Assembly (NCBI GenBank): GCA_002423145.1
Contig: DIUU01000002.1
Location: 1-64,000 of the forward strand
Origin: Acholeplasmataceae bacterium UBA6150
Lineage (GTDB): Bacteria > Bacillota_I > Bacilli_A > Acholeplasmatales > UBA5453
DNA length: 64,000 nt
Direction of reading: 5' to 3'
Position numbers and translations under genes: made by a program. Below the pieces are notes generated by a model that was not told where the DNA came from, searched no databases, and saw only the letters and a list, made by a program, of their open reading frames with translations. Below are positions 7,199 through 16,204 of this stretch, piece after piece; position 1 is the first letter of the stretch, and each line of letters starts with the position of its first letter.

Positions 7199-8029
7199 AT
7201 GGCGGTTAAAGTTTATAAGCCGACGTCCGCAGGGCGCCGCAACATGAGCGTTTTAACGTTCGAAGAAATCACAACATCCACTCCTGAAAAATCACTACTC
7301 GAGCCAATTCATAAAAATGGTGGACGTAATAACTCCGGTAAAATTACGGTTCGTCATCAAGGCGGCGGCGCTAAGCGCAAATATCGTGTAATTGATTTCA
7401 AGAGAAACAAAGATGGTATCGTAGGTAAGGTTGCTACAATCGAATACGATCCAAACAGAAGTGCAAATATCGCTTTAATCAACTATGTAGATGGTGAAAA
7501 GCGTTATATCATTGCGCCTAAAGGCCTCGAAGTGGGGATGTCCATCGAATCCGGTGAACATGCTGACATCAAGCCAGGTAACGCATTACCAATCTTCAAT
7601 ATTCCAGTAGGTACTGTCATTCATAACATTGAATTACACCCTGGTAAAGGTGGACAATTGGTCCGCTCCGCTGGTACTTCAGCACAAATCTTAGGTAGAG
7701 AAGAACGTTATGTCCTTGTTCGCTTAAGTTCAAGTGAAGTGAGAAAGATTTTAGGTACTTGCCGCGCAACCATTGGTGAAGTTGGTAACGAAACTTACGA
7801 ACTTGTTAGAATTGGTAAAGCAGGACGTACTAGACATATGGGTATTCGCCCAACTGTCCGTGGTGCTGTTATGAACCCGAACGATCACCCACATGGTGGT
7901 GGTGAAGGTAAGAACCCAATCGGTAGAAAATCACCAATGACGCCTTGGGGTAAACCTGGTCGCGGTATTAAGACAAGAGATTCTAAGAAGGCATCGAGCG
8001 ATTTAATCGTAAGACGTCGTACAAAGTAG
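7199..8029 (+). CDS. rplB: 50S ribosomal protein L2
   Basis: 276 residues. L2 binds 23S rRNA near the peptidyl transferase centre and helps subunit association. The C-terminal block MNPNDHPHGGGEGKNPIG, which carries the conserved histidine, is complete. AAAGGAG precedes the start. It is in the usual place between rplW and rpsS. Confidence 0.98.
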   Translation: MAVKVYKPTSAGRRNMSVLTFEEITTSTPEKSLLEPIHKNGGRNNSGKITVRHQGGGAKRKYRVIDFKRNKDGIVGKVATIEYDPNRSANIALINYVDGEKRYIIAPKGLEVGMSIESGEHADIKPGNALPIFNIPVGTVIHNIELHPGKGGQLVRSAGTSAQILGREERYVLVRLSSSEVRKILGTCRATIGEVGNETYELVRIGKAGRTRHMGIRPTVRGAVMNPNDHPHGGGEGKNPIGRKSPMTPWGKPGRGIKTRDSKKASSDLIVRRRTK

Positions 8030-8039
8030 GAGGGTAATC

Positions 8040-8318
8040 ATGGCACGTTCAATTAAAAAGGGTCCATTTTGTGACGACTACCTATTACATAAGGTAAGAG
8101 TCGCTAAAAAGGCAAAAGATAACAAAGTAATCCAAACTTGGTCAAGACGTTCAACTGTATTCCCTGACTTTGTAGGATTAACGATTGCAGTATACAATGG
8201 TAGAGAACATGTACCTGTATATATTACAGAAGATATGGTTGGTCACAAACTAGGTGAATTCTCACCTACACGTACTTTCCGTGGACACGGCGCTGACAAG
8301 AAAGCAGCTAAGAAATAA
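8040..8318 (+). CDS. rpsS: 30S ribosomal protein S19
   Basis: 92 residues. S19 is in the 30S head next to S13 at the A-site finger. The N terminus ARSIKKGPFCDDYL and the VGHKLGEFSPTRTFRGH segment are canonical. GGAGGG lies seven bases upstream of the start. Confidence 0.98.
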   Translation: MARSIKKGPFCDDYLLHKVRVAKKAKDNKVIQTWSRRSTVFPDFVGLTIAVYNGREHVPVYITEDMVGHKLGEFSPTRTFRGHGADKKAAKK

Positions 8319-8332
8319 CGATGGAGGTTAAT

Positions 8333-8668
8333 ATGGAATCTAGAGCTAACGCAAATACGGTGCGTATTGCACCAAGAAAAGCAAGACTAGTTATTGATCT
8401 CATCAAGGGTCTAGAAATTAAGGAAGCGCAAGCGATCTTAAAATATACCCCGAAAGCTGCCGCTCCAATTATTTTAAAGGTGCTAAACAGTGCAGTCGCA
8501 AACGCAGATCATAACTACAACATGAATGTAAATAACTTATACATTAAAGAAGCGTTCGTCAACGAAGGCGTACGTATGAAGAGAATGATGCCAAATTCTA
8601 AGGGACAAGGCAACATTATCGTTAAAAAAACTAGCCACATCACTATTGTTGTGGCAGAAAGAGTTTAG
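8333..8668 (+). CDS. rplV: 50S ribosomal protein L22
   Basis: 111 residues with this start. L22 contributes the hairpin that narrows the exit tunnel. The in-frame ATG at 8321 overlaps the ribosome binding site GGAGG (8323-8327), so ATG 8333, five bases after it, is the real start. The sequence ANTVRIAPRKARLVIDLI and the C-terminal KKTSHITIVV are typical. Confidence 0.95.
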   Translation: MESRANANTVRIAPRKARLVIDLIKGLEIKEAQAILKYTPKAAAPIILKVLNSAVANADHNYNMNVNNLYIKEAFVNEGVRMKRMMPNSKGQGNIIVKKTSHITIVVAERV

Positions 8669-8679
8669 GAGGATACACG

Positions 8680-9381
8680 ATGGGTCAAAAAGTTAGTCCA
8701 GTCGGCTTACGCATAGGGATCACCCGTAACTGGGATGCTAAATGGTATGCAGAAAAAAATCAAGTTCCGGCTCTTTTAAAAGAAGATATTGAAATTAGAA
8801 AGTATTTAAAAGACACTTTCAAAAAAGCGTCTGTTTCTCAAATCGAAATTGAACGTCTTAAAGGTAAAGCAAAAGACAGAGTGAAAATCACTTTATACAC
8901 TGCTAAACCTGGCGTTGTCATCGGTAGAGATGCAGAATCTAAAAACAAAGCAGTTAAAACACTTGAATACATGACTAAAAAGGAAATCATCCTTAACGTC
9001 GTTGAAGTGAAACGTTCAGAACTCAATGCAGAACTCGTTGCGCAAAGCATTGCTGAACAATTAGAAAACCGTGCATCTTTCCGCCGTGTGCAAAAGATGG
9101 CTATGCAAAGAGCATTAAAAGCCGGAGCTAAAGGGGTTAAGACACTTGTGTCTGGACGTCTTGGTGGTGCTGAAATTGCTCGTAGCGAAGGCTATTCTGA
9201 AGGCCGCGTGCCGCTACATACTTTACGTGCTGACATCGATTATGCAACTGCAGAAGCGATTACCACTTATGGTAAGTTAGGCGTTAAAGTATGGATTTTT
9301 AAGGGCGAAGTTTTACCTGGACAAAAGGTAAGAACTGAGGCTGCACCAAGAAGAGACAAGCGCAGTAAAGGAGGCAAGTAA
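8680..9381 (+). CDS. rpsC: 30S ribosomal protein S3
   Basis: 233 residues. S3 forms part of the mRNA entry channel and helicase. It starts GQKVSPVGLRIGITR, has the KH-type motif KPGVVIGRDAE near residue 76, and the basic C-terminal tail. AGGAGG precedes the start. Spacing to rplP is 2 bases. Confidence 0.98.
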   Translation: MGQKVSPVGLRIGITRNWDAKWYAEKNQVPALLKEDIEIRKYLKDTFKKASVSQIEIERLKGKAKDRVKITLYTAKPGVVIGRDAESKNKAVKTLEYMTKKEIILNVVEVKRSELNAELVAQSIAEQLENRASFRRVQKMAMQRALKAGAKGVKTLVSGRLGGAEIARSEGYSEGRVPLHTLRADIDYATAEAITTYGKLGVKVWIFKGEVLPGQKVRTEAAPRRDKRSKGGK

Positions 9382-9383
9382 TT

Positions 9384-9800
9384 ATGTTAATGCCAAAAAG
9401 AACTAAATTCCGCCGTCCTCATCGCGTAAGTTATGAAGGTAAGGCAAAAGGTAATCTTGAATTACAAAACGGCAACTGGGGTTTATTAGCCACTGAAGGT
9501 GCTTGGGTAACCAACCGCCAAATCGAAGCTGCCCGTATTGCGATTACAAGACATATGAAACGTACAGGTAATGTATGGATCAACATTTTCCCACATTTAG
9601 CTAAAACTAAAAAACCACTAGAAGTACGTATGGGTTCCGGTAAAGGTGCACCAGATTCATGGGTTGCTGTTGTTAAGACTGGCAAAATCATGTTCGAAGT
9701 TGCTGGTGTTTCTGACGAAATCGCTCACGAAGCATTAAGACTCGCCTCCCATAAGCTTCCAGTTTCAACAAAGATTATTCGTAAGGTAGGTGACCAATAA
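9384..9800 (+). CDS. rplP: 50S ribosomal protein L16
   Basis: 138 residues. L16 organises the A-site region of the 50S subunit. MLMPKRTKFRRPHR is the canonical N terminus, so ATG 9384 is preferred over the second ATG at 9390; GGAGG ends nine bases before 9384. The GKGAPDSWVAVVKTGKIMFE block is conserved. Confidence 0.97.
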   Translation: MLMPKRTKFRRPHRVSYEGKAKGNLELQNGNWGLLATEGAWVTNRQIEAARIAITRHMKRTGNVWINIFPHLAKTKKPLEVRMGSGKGAPDSWVAVVKTGKIMFEVAGVSDEIAHEALRLASHKLPVSTKIIRKVGDQ

Positions 9801-9801
9801 T

Positions 9802-9990
9802 ATGAAAGCGATCGAAATTCGTAAAATCAGTACAGTTGATTTAAATAAACGCATTAACGAATTAAAAATTGAATTATTCAACTTGCGTTTTCAACTTGCT
9901 GTTGGTCAATTAGAAAATACCGCACGCATAAGCCAAGTCAGAAAATTAATTGCACAAATGAAGACAATCATTAGTGAACGTAACGAATAA
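9802..9990 (+). CDS. rpmC: 50S ribosomal protein L29
   Basis: 62 residues of two helices, the normal L29 form at the tunnel exit. A GTG at 9790 opens the same frame inside rplP, but ATG 9802 directly after the rplP stop gives the family N terminus (MKAIEIRKIS) and keeps an AAGGTAGGTG binding site upstream. LFNLRFQLAVGQLENTARI is the family core. Confidence 0.93.
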   Translation: MKAIEIRKISTVDLNKRINELKIELFNLRFQLAVGQLENTARISQVRKLIAQMKTIISERNE

Positions 9991-10001
9991 AGGAGGATAC
10001 T

Positions 10002-10256
10002 ATGGAAAGAAACAATAGAAAAGTGTTCACAGGAACTGTGGTATCAACCAAAATGCAAAAAACGATCACAGTGGTAGTTGACACATACAAAAAACACAGT
10101 TTATACGGGAAACGCGTAAAAGTTTCCAAAAAATATCATGCACACGACGAAGACAATGCTGCGAAAGTAGGCGACGTAGTTAACATTATGGAAACTCGCC
10201 CATTATCCGCTACTAAACGTTTTAGATTAGTAGAAATTGTTACGAAGGCAGAATAA
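10002..10256 (+). CDS. rpsQ: 30S ribosomal protein S17
   Basis: 84 residues, an OB-fold 16S rRNA binder. It shows the TGTVVSTKMQKTITVVV and KRVKVSKKYHAHDE strands and the C-terminal ETRPLSATKRFRLVEI. AAAGGAGG upstream. Twelve bases separate it from both neighbours. Confidence 0.97.
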   Translation: MERNNRKVFTGTVVSTKMQKTITVVVDTYKKHSLYGKRVKVSKKYHAHDEDNAAKVGDVVNIMETRPLSATKRFRLVEIVTKAE

Positions 10257-10268
10257 GGGGGGACTATC

Positions 10269-10637
10269 ATGATTCAACAAGAAACTAGATTAATCGTCGC
10301 TGACAATAGCGGCGCACGTGAAGTCTTGGTCATTAAAGTTTTAGGTGGTACCCGCCGTCGTTATGCGAACATCGGTGATGTTGTTGTAGTTGCAGTTAAA
10401 AAAGCAACTCCAGGTGGCATTGTAAAAAAAGGTGACGTAGCAAAAGCGGTTATCGTCAGAACCATTACTGGTTTAAGACGCGCAGATGGCTCATACATCA
10501 AATTTGATGACAATGCAGCTGTTATTATTAAAGAAGATTTGAACCCACGTGGAACCCGTATTTTCGGACCAGTGGCAAGAGAGCTTAGAGATAAGAACTT
10601 CATGAAGATCGTATCCCTTGCTCCAGAAGTATTATAA
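10269..10637 (+). CDS. rplN: 50S ribosomal protein L14
   Basis: 122 residues. L14 lies at the subunit interface. MIQQETRLIVADNSGAREV and the GTRIFGPVARELRDKNFMKIVSLAPEV end are canonical and full length. GGGGGA precedes the start. Confidence 0.98.
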   Translation: MIQQETRLIVADNSGAREVLVIKVLGGTRRRYANIGDVVVVAVKKATPGGIVKKGDVAKAVIVRTITGLRRADGSYIKFDDNAAVIIKEDLNPRGTRIFGPVARELRDKNFMKIVSLAPEVL

Positions 10638-10647
10638 GGAGGACATC

Positions 10648-10989
10648 ATGAACATTAAAGCTGGAGATACAGTTGTTGTCATTGCTGGTAAAGACAAGTT
10701 CACTACCGATAAAAAAGGCAAAAAAGTAAAAACAACTGGTAAAGTATTAAAAGCACTTCCTGGTGAAGACCATGTCATCGTTGAAGGCGTCAACAAAGTT
10801 AAAAAACACCAAAGACCAACCCAACAAAACGAAAAAGGTCAAATCGTGGAAGTCGAAGCACCAATCCATGTATCTAACGTGATGATTCTCGATCCAAAGA
10901 AGAACGTTCCAACTCGCGTTGGTTACAAAATCGTAGACGGTAAGAAAGTCCGTTATGCGAAAAAATCAGGCGCTAGCCTTGATAAATAA
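10648..10989 (+). CDS. rplX: 50S ribosomal protein L24
   Basis: 113 residues. L24 is an assembly initiator with a KOW motif (IKAGDTVVVIAGKDK). The start is ATG 10648 behind AAGGAGGA; an in-frame earlier start would overlap rplN and adds no homologous sequence. A basic insertion (DKKGKKVKTTG) follows the KOW strand. Confidence 0.96.
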   Translation: MNIKAGDTVVVIAGKDKFTTDKKGKKVKTTGKVLKALPGEDHVIVEGVNKVKKHQRPTQQNEKGQIVEVEAPIHVSNVMILDPKKNVPTRVGYKIVDGKKVRYAKKSGASLDK

Positions 10990-11003
10990 GAAGGAGTTTG
11001 ACT

Positions 11004-11543
11004 ATGAGTAGATTAAAAGAAAAATACGAAAACCTCACCAAACCCGAATTAATGAAAGCATTCAACTACACTTCCGTCATGCAAGTACCAAAGGTCGAGA
11101 AGATCGTTATTAACATGGGTATCGGCGACGCAGTAGCTAATCCTAAAGCGCTCGACGATGCTGTAGAAGAATTAACCGTAATTACTGGTCAAAAACCAGT
11201 TGTTACTAAAGCAAGAAAATCGATTGCAAACTTCAAATTACGTGAAGGTATGCCGATTGGTTGCAAAGTAACATTACGCGGCGAAAGAATGTACTATTTC
11301 TTGGATAAATTAGTTTCAGTCTCTCTTCCACGTGTAAGAGACTTCCGTGGCATTTCTAAAAATGCATTCGACGGTCGTGGTAACTACACACTTGGAATTA
11401 AAGAACAACTTATTTTCCCTGAAATCAATTTCGATAAAGTGAAAAAAGTACGTGGCATGGACATTGTCATCGTAACAACGGCACAATCTGACGAAGAAGG
11501 TAAAGCTTTACTCTCTTCACTAGGATTACCGTTCAAGAAATAA
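11004..11543 (+). CDS. rplE: 50S ribosomal protein L5
   Basis: 179 residues. L5 binds 5S rRNA and contacts the P-site tRNA. ATG 11004 lies seven bases after AAGGAG; the TTG at 10998 in frame is too close to that site. MQVPKVEKIVINMGIGDA and RDFRGISKNAFDGRGNYT are family blocks. Confidence 0.97.
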   Translation: MSRLKEKYENLTKPELMKAFNYTSVMQVPKVEKIVINMGIGDAVANPKALDDAVEELTVITGQKPVVTKARKSIANFKLREGMPIGCKVTLRGERMYYFLDKLVSVSLPRVRDFRGISKNAFDGRGNYTLGIKEQLIFPEINFDKVKKVRGMDIVIVTTAQSDEEGKALLSSLGLPFKK

Positions 11544-11554
11544 GGAGAATAAAC

Positions 11555-11740
11555 ATGGCTAAAAAATCTATGATTGCGAAGCAACAACGCGTGGCTAAGT
11601 TTTCAACACAAGCTTACACAAGATGCACACGTTGTGGCCGTCCGCACGCAGTATACCAAAAATTTGGAATTTGCCGTATTTGTTTTCGCGAATTAGCCTA
11701 TAAAGGCGAACTACCTGGCATTAAAAAAGCTAGCTGGTAA
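11555..11740 (+). CDS. rpsN: 30S ribosomal protein S14, zinc-binding short form
   Basis: 61 residues, the type Z (C+) S14. Cys24, Cys27, Cys40 and Cys43 (CTRC and CRIC) form the zinc ribbon. AAGGAG upstream. No zinc-free S14 copy is seen in the window. Confidence 0.98.
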   Translation: MAKKSMIAKQQRVAKFSTQAYTRCTRCGRPHAVYQKFGICRICFRELAYKGELPGIKKASW

Positions 11741-11755
11741 GAAGGAGGAAATAAT

Positions 11756-12154
11756 ATGGTTATGACTGATCCAATCGCGGATTTACTAACACGTATCCGC
11801 AACGCGAATTCAATGCGTCATGAAACGGTTGAAATCCCTGCATCTAGACTTAAATCAGACATTTTAAATGTCTTAAAACAAGAAGGTTTCATCGTAGATT
11901 TCGTATCTAAGAATGAAGCAGTGGGTTCTACACTAGTAGTTACTTTGAAGTATGCCGCAAACAATGAACGCGTTATTAAAGGTTTAAAGAGGATATCGAA
12001 ACCGGGCTTACGTGTGTATGCACAAGCTAGTCAATTACCTAAAGTTCTTAATGGACTTGGGATTGCGATTATTTCGACATCAAAAGGCATTCTTACAGAT
12101 AGAGAAGCAAGAAAACAACAAATCGGTGGCGAAGTGCTCGCCTACGTATGGTAA
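11756..12154 (+). CDS. rpsH: 30S ribosomal protein S8
   Basis: 132 residues. S8 binds the central domain of 16S rRNA and in E. coli represses the spc operon. TDPIADLLTRIRNAN and the C-terminal TDREARKQQIGGEVLAYVW are canonical. AAGGAGG ends seven bases before the start. Confidence 0.98.
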   Translation: MVMTDPIADLLTRIRNANSMRHETVEIPASRLKSDILNVLKQEGFIVDFVSKNEAVGSTLVVTLKYAANNERVIKGLKRISKPGLRVYAQASQLPKVLNGLGIAIISTSKGILTDREARKQQIGGEVLAYVW

Positions 12155-12166
12155 TAGGAGGATAAT

Positions 12167-12709
12167 ATGTCACGTATAGGTAATAAAGTGATCATCGTTC
12201 CTGCTGGCGTTACCGTCACTGTAGGAGAAGCGAACTTAGTCACAGTTAAAGGCCCAAAGGGTACTTTATCATTTCAATTTTCTGATCGTGTAACAATCGA
12301 ACAAGAAAACAAACACATCTCAATTAAGAGAGAGTCTGATATCAACAACGACCGTAAATTACACGGCACCACACGTGCTTTATTAGCAAACATGGTGACT
12401 GGTGTTTCAATCGGATTTACTAAGTCCCTTGAAATCATCGGGGTTGGTTATAGAGCTTCTATTGATGGTAAAAAATTGGTTATCAACGCAGGTTATTCAC
12501 ATTTAGTTGAATTACAAATCCCTGAAGGCGTAGCCGTTGCATTACCTAAAAATACAGAAGTTATCTTATCAGGTGCAGACAAGCAAGTCGTTGGTGAATT
12601 TGCCGCAAACATTCGCGCTATTCGTAAACCAGAACCTTACAAAGGCAAAGGTATTCGTTATAAAGGTGAAGCTGTTCGTCGCAAAGAAGGCAAGACTGCT
12701 AAGAAGTAG
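12167..12709 (+). CDS. rplF: 50S ribosomal protein L6
   Basis: 180 residues, two repeated L6 domains near the factor-binding site. The family C-terminal signature PEPYKGKGIRYKGEAVRRKE is present. It opens with SRIGNKVI behind AGGAGG. Confidence 0.98.
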   Translation: MSRIGNKVIIVPAGVTVTVGEANLVTVKGPKGTLSFQFSDRVTIEQENKHISIKRESDINNDRKLHGTTRALLANMVTGVSIGFTKSLEIIGVGYRASIDGKKLVINAGYSHLVELQIPEGVAVALPKNTEVILSGADKQVVGEFAANIRAIRKPEPYKGKGIRYKGEAVRRKEGKTAKK

Positions 12710-12724
12710 TCGGAGGATATATAT

Positions 12725-13078
12725 ATGATCAATAAACAATCAAGCAATGTAACACGCCAAAAGAGACATTTACGTATTCGTCAAACTCTTTCTGGTACCG
12801 CAGCAAGACCTCGTTTAAGTGTATATCGCTCTAATACAGCTTTCTATGCACAAATTATTGACGACGAGAAACAAACCACACTTTTCGCAGTGAGAAGCCA
12901 AGAACTTAACCTAAAAGGTTCTAATATTGAAACTGCAAAAGCCGTAGGTAAATTGATCGCAGAACGCGCTATCGCAGGTGGCGTTACTGAGGTCGTATTC
13001 GACAGAAGTGGGTATTTATACCACGGACGCGTAAAGGCGTTAGCCGAAGCAGCTAGAGCAGCTGGATTGAAATTCTAG
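12725..13078 (+). CDS. rplR: 50S ribosomal protein L18
   Basis: 117 residues. L18 carries 5S rRNA into the 50S subunit with L5. RLSVYRSNTAFYAQIIDD and the C-terminal FDRSGYLYHGRVKALAEAAR block identify it. CGGAGG precedes the start. Confidence 0.97.
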   Translation: MINKQSSNVTRQKRHLRIRQTLSGTAARPRLSVYRSNTAFYAQIIDDEKQTTLFAVRSQELNLKGSNIETAKAVGKLIAERAIAGGVTEVVFDRSGYLYHGRVKALAEAARAAGLKF

Positions 13079-13089
13079 GGAGGGTAATC

Positions 13090-13590
13090 ATGCGTAAAGT
13101 TAGAGAAAAAGAAGTCGAATTATTCGAAGACCGCGTGGTGTCCATCAACCGCGTAACTAAAGTTGTTAAAGGTGGTAGACGTTTCAGATTCGCCGCACTG
13201 GTCGTTATTGGTGACCATAATGGTACTGTAGGCTTTGGTTTAGGCAAAGCACAAGAAGTACCTGATGCTATCAAAAAAGCGGTAGAAAACGCTAAAAAGA
13301 ATTTAATTAAAGTCTCAGTTGTTAACAATACAATTCCACATGCAATCACCGGTGAATACGGTGCGGGGAAAGTATTCTTAAAGCCTGCTTCTGAAGGTAC
13401 TGGAGTCATTGCAGGTGGTGCGATTCGTACTGTTTGTGAACTTGCTGGTATCAACAATATCTTGTCTAAATCTTTAGGCTCTAAAGCTCCTATCAACATG
13501 GTTAGAGCTGCATTTGCTGGTCTTGTAACATTGAAGACTAAAGAAGACGTTGCTGCGCTTAGAGGCGTTGCAGTAGAAAGTTTGGTGTAA
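13090..13590 (+). CDS. rpsE: 30S ribosomal protein S5
   Basis: 166 residues. S5 shapes decoding fidelity and the mRNA entry. The S5 domain VVKGGRRFRFAALVVIGD and the C-terminal domain with GKVFLKPASEGTGVIAGG are complete. GGGAGGG lies upstream; rpmD starts 4 bases after its stop. Confidence 0.98.
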   Translation: MRKVREKEVELFEDRVVSINRVTKVVKGGRRFRFAALVVIGDHNGTVGFGLGKAQEVPDAIKKAVENAKKNLIKVSVVNNTIPHAITGEYGAGKVFLKPASEGTGVIAGGAIRTVCELAGINNILSKSLGSKAPINMVRAAFAGLVTLKTKEDVAALRGVAVESLV

Positions 13591-13594
13591 CTCT

Positions 13595-13774
13595 ATGAAA
13601 TTAGAAATTACATTGAAGAAGTCTTTAATTGGGCGCAATCCAAATCAAGTTAAAACAGCAGAAGCATTGGGTCTTAAGAAATTAAACCAAACTGTTATTA
13701 AAGAATCCAACGATGCGATCGTGGGTATGGTTAAAACCATTGCTCACCTGGTTGTTGTTAAAGAAATCGCGTAA
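13595..13774 (+). CDS. rpmD: 50S ribosomal protein L30
   Basis: 59 residues read directly: MKLEITLKKSLIGRNPNQVK opens it, followed by the family pattern TAEALGLKKLNQTV. It fills the gap between rpsE and rplO, exactly where rpmD belongs. No strong binding site precedes it, and the 4-base spacing from rpsE suggests translational coupling. Confidence 0.96.
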   Translation: MKLEITLKKSLIGRNPNQVKTAEALGLKKLNQTVIKESNDAIVGMVKTIAHLVVVKEIA

Positions 13775-13788
13775 GGAGGGAACATACT

Positions 13789-14226
13789 ATGTTAAATGAA
13801 TTAAGACCAAATGAAGGTGCACGTAAGAATCGTAAGAGACTCGGACGTGGTACAGCTACTGGACAAGGTAAAACTGCTGGTAGAGGACAAAAGGGTCAAA
13901 ACTCTAGAACCGGAGGCGGTACTCGCTTAGGGTTTGAAGGTGGACAAATTCCTTTCTTCCAACGTATCCCAAAACGCGGATTTTCTAACGTGAACCGTAA
14001 GGACTTCGCAATCATCAACTTAACACAATTAAATGTGTTTGAAGATGGCACAGTCGTTACACCAGAATTATTATTACAAACAAAATTAATTGGTAAATTA
14101 CAATCAGGCGTTAAAGTGTTAGCCAATGGTGTGTTAGAAAAGAAACTAAACATCAAAGCGAATCATTTTTCTAAACAAGCCATTGTCTTAATTGAACAAG
14201 CTGGCGGAACGGCTGAGGTAATCTAA
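13789..14226 (+). CDS. rplO: 50S ribosomal protein L15
   Basis: 145 residues. A glycine- and arginine-rich N-terminal tail (RGQKGQNSRTGGGTRLGFEG) threads into 23S rRNA; the globular C-terminal half follows. AAGGAGG upstream. One base separates its stop from secY. Confidence 0.98.
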   Translation: MLNELRPNEGARKNRKRLGRGTATGQGKTAGRGQKGQNSRTGGGTRLGFEGGQIPFFQRIPKRGFSNVNRKDFAIINLTQLNVFEDGTVVTPELLLQTKLIGKLQSGVKVLANGVLEKKLNIKANHFSKQAIVLIEQAGGTAEVI

Positions 14227-14227
14227 C

Positions 14228-15529
14228 ATGTACCGTATCAAAGCGATATTTTCAAACGTACAACTTTTAAAGAGAATCGGTATTACCCTCGCGTTTTTAT
14301 TTATCTTCCGTGTCACAACGTGGATTCCAATCCCGTTGATCGATACGTCAAGTATCTCTGAGTTTATCAGCGGTAATGACTTCTTAGCCATTTTAAATAA
14401 CTTCACAGGTAATGCACTAGGACGTTTTTCCATCATGGCTATGGGTATATCGCCTTACATTACGGCGTCCATCGTAGTTCAAATGCTACAAATGGATATC
14501 GTGCCTGTTCTTAAAGAATGGAGCGAACAAGGCGAGACTGGAAAGCGAAAGCTCAATAAATTAACCCGTATCCTCGGTTTAATCTTGGCATTTGTTCAGT
14601 CACTTGTATTATTACTTGGTTTAGGTGTCGCAGGTAGTGAATTCTTACCGGATATCTTAACACCATCCCCAATCTTATATATTTATATGTCGTTAGTGGT
14701 AACAGCGGGTTCTGCATTTGCAATGTACATCGCTGACTTAATCACTAGAAAAGGTATCGGTAATGGTACAAGCTTCTTAATCGTCGCAGGTATCATCACT
14801 TCATTGCCATCCATGGCAACGTTACTTTGGGGCAAATACATCACCAACGGTAATGGTGGATGGGACATTGTTCTATTCATCGCTGTTATCTTGATTTACT
14901 TAGCCGTACTTCTAGGCGTTACTTTCCTTGAACTTGCTAAAAGAAGAATTCCAATTCAATACGCAAACCGTCAATCCGGTCAAGGCAAGACAACTTCTGA
15001 TTTACCGATTAAGTTAAATACAGCTGGTGTTATCCCAGTCATCTTCGCAGCAACCATCTTAAGTATTCCGTTATCGATTTCCGGTATGTTTGGACTCAGT
15101 ACGGCAACATCCCTCGGTTCGTGGTTGGATCAAATCTTCAACTATCAACAACCGATTGGATTCGTATTATACATTGGACTCATCGTTGTGTTCACATTCT
15201 TCTATTCATTCTTGATGTTGAATCCAGAAAAAGTAGCAGACAACCTATCGAAGTCCAATGCATACATTCCAGGCGTCAGACCAGGATTGGATACGCAAAA
15301 CTATATTGCAAGATTGATGTTTAAAATCACCTTATTAGGTACAGTATACTTGGTAATTCTAGCAGCAATGCCGATCGTTACAGCCATTGTATTTAACTTT
15401 AACGCTCAAGAATCACAAGCCATTGTCCTAGGGGGAACTTCCTTACTCATCGTAGTAGGGGTCGCGATGGAAACCACCAATCAAATTGAGACAGAAGCAA
15501 ATAATCAAGAATATAAAGGCATATTTTAG
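14228..15529 (+). CDS. secY: preprotein translocase subunit SecY
   Basis: 433 residues and about ten membrane segments. SecY forms the protein-conducting channel used by the signal-peptide proteins of this window. Typical blocks are NNFTGNALGRFSIMAMGISP, the cytosolic loop with AKRRIPIQYANR, and PGVRPGLDTQNYI. The gene is tightly coupled to rplO and followed by adk, the Bacillus order. Confidence 0.98.
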   Translation: MYRIKAIFSNVQLLKRIGITLAFLFIFRVTTWIPIPLIDTSSISEFISGNDFLAILNNFTGNALGRFSIMAMGISPYITASIVVQMLQMDIVPVLKEWSEQGETGKRKLNKLTRILGLILAFVQSLVLLLGLGVAGSEFLPDILTPSPILYIYMSLVVTAGSAFAMYIADLITRKGIGNGTSFLIVAGIITSLPSMATLLWGKYITNGNGGWDIVLFIAVILIYLAVLLGVTFLELAKRRIPIQYANRQSGQGKTTSDLPIKLNTAGVIPVIFAATILSIPLSISGMFGLSTATSLGSWLDQIFNYQQPIGFVLYIGLIVVFTFFYSFLMLNPEKVADNLSKSNAYIPGVRPGLDTQNYIARLMFKITLLGTVYLVILAAMPIVTAIVFNFNAQESQAIVLGGTSLLIVVGVAMETTNQIETEANNQEYKGIF

Positions 15530-15553
15530 CCAAACAAGAGAGAGGTATGAACC

Positions 15554-16204
15554 ATGAGACTGATTGTTATGGGCCCACCGGGCGTTGGTAAAGGATCGCT
15601 AGCCAGCGATCTCACAAAGCACTATCATATACCTCATATTTCAACGGGAGAAATGTTTCGCGCCGAAATCAAGAAAGGTTCTCCCGTTGGGAAACTTGTT
15701 CAAAATCAGATCAATGCGGGCAAGTTTGTCAACGATTCGTTAACCAATGACATCGTACGCATTCGCTTACAAGCAAGAGACGTCAAGGAAGGCTTCCTAA
15801 TGGATGGCTATCCGCGCAATCTTAGACAAGCGGAAGATTTCGATCATATTTTGATGCAATATGGTTGGACAGTGGATTATGTAATCTATTTGGATTCACC
15901 AGAAGAAATTATTCTCGACCGTATAACAGGCCGTAGAGTTTGTCCAACATGTGGTAGAACATACCATGTACGTAACAACAAACCTAAAGTCGATGGGATT
16001 TGCGATAATGACCAAACCCCACTCGCTCAACGTCCAGACGATACAGTAGCAATTACAAAAGAACGTTTAATCATTTATCATGACCAAACCCAACCAATCA
16101 TTGAATACTACCGCAAAAAAGGCAATATTCTATGCATTGATGGTAAAGGCTCCATTGAAGAAGTGTCTAATCGTGTAATAGAAGAACTCGATGGTAAAAA
16201 ATGA
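15554..16204 (+). CDS. adk: adenylate kinase
   Basis: 216 residues. It interconverts ATP, AMP and ADP. P-loop GPPGVGKG is at residues 7-14, and the LID domain carries a zinc-type motif CPTC...CDND (three Cys and an Asp), as in Gram-positive enzymes. DGYPRNLRQAE is the AMP-site signature. The stop overlaps the map start by four bases. Confidence 0.98.
   Translation: MRLIVMGPPGVGKGSLASDLTKHYHIPHISTGEMFRAEIKKGSPVGKLVQNQINAGKFVNDSLTNDIVRIRLQARDVKEGFLMDGYPRNLRQAEDFDHILMQYGWTVDYVIYLDSPEEIILDRITGRRVCPTCGRTYHVRNNKPKVDGICDNDQTPLAQRPDDTVAITKERLIIYHDQTQPIIEYYRKKGNILCIDGKGSIEEVSNRVIEELDGKK

Noticed and set aside
12537..12728. Frame-shifted ORF inside rplF, and many antisense ORFs within ribosomal and transport genes
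   Set aside because: They are shadows of clearly conserved genes and have no independent support.
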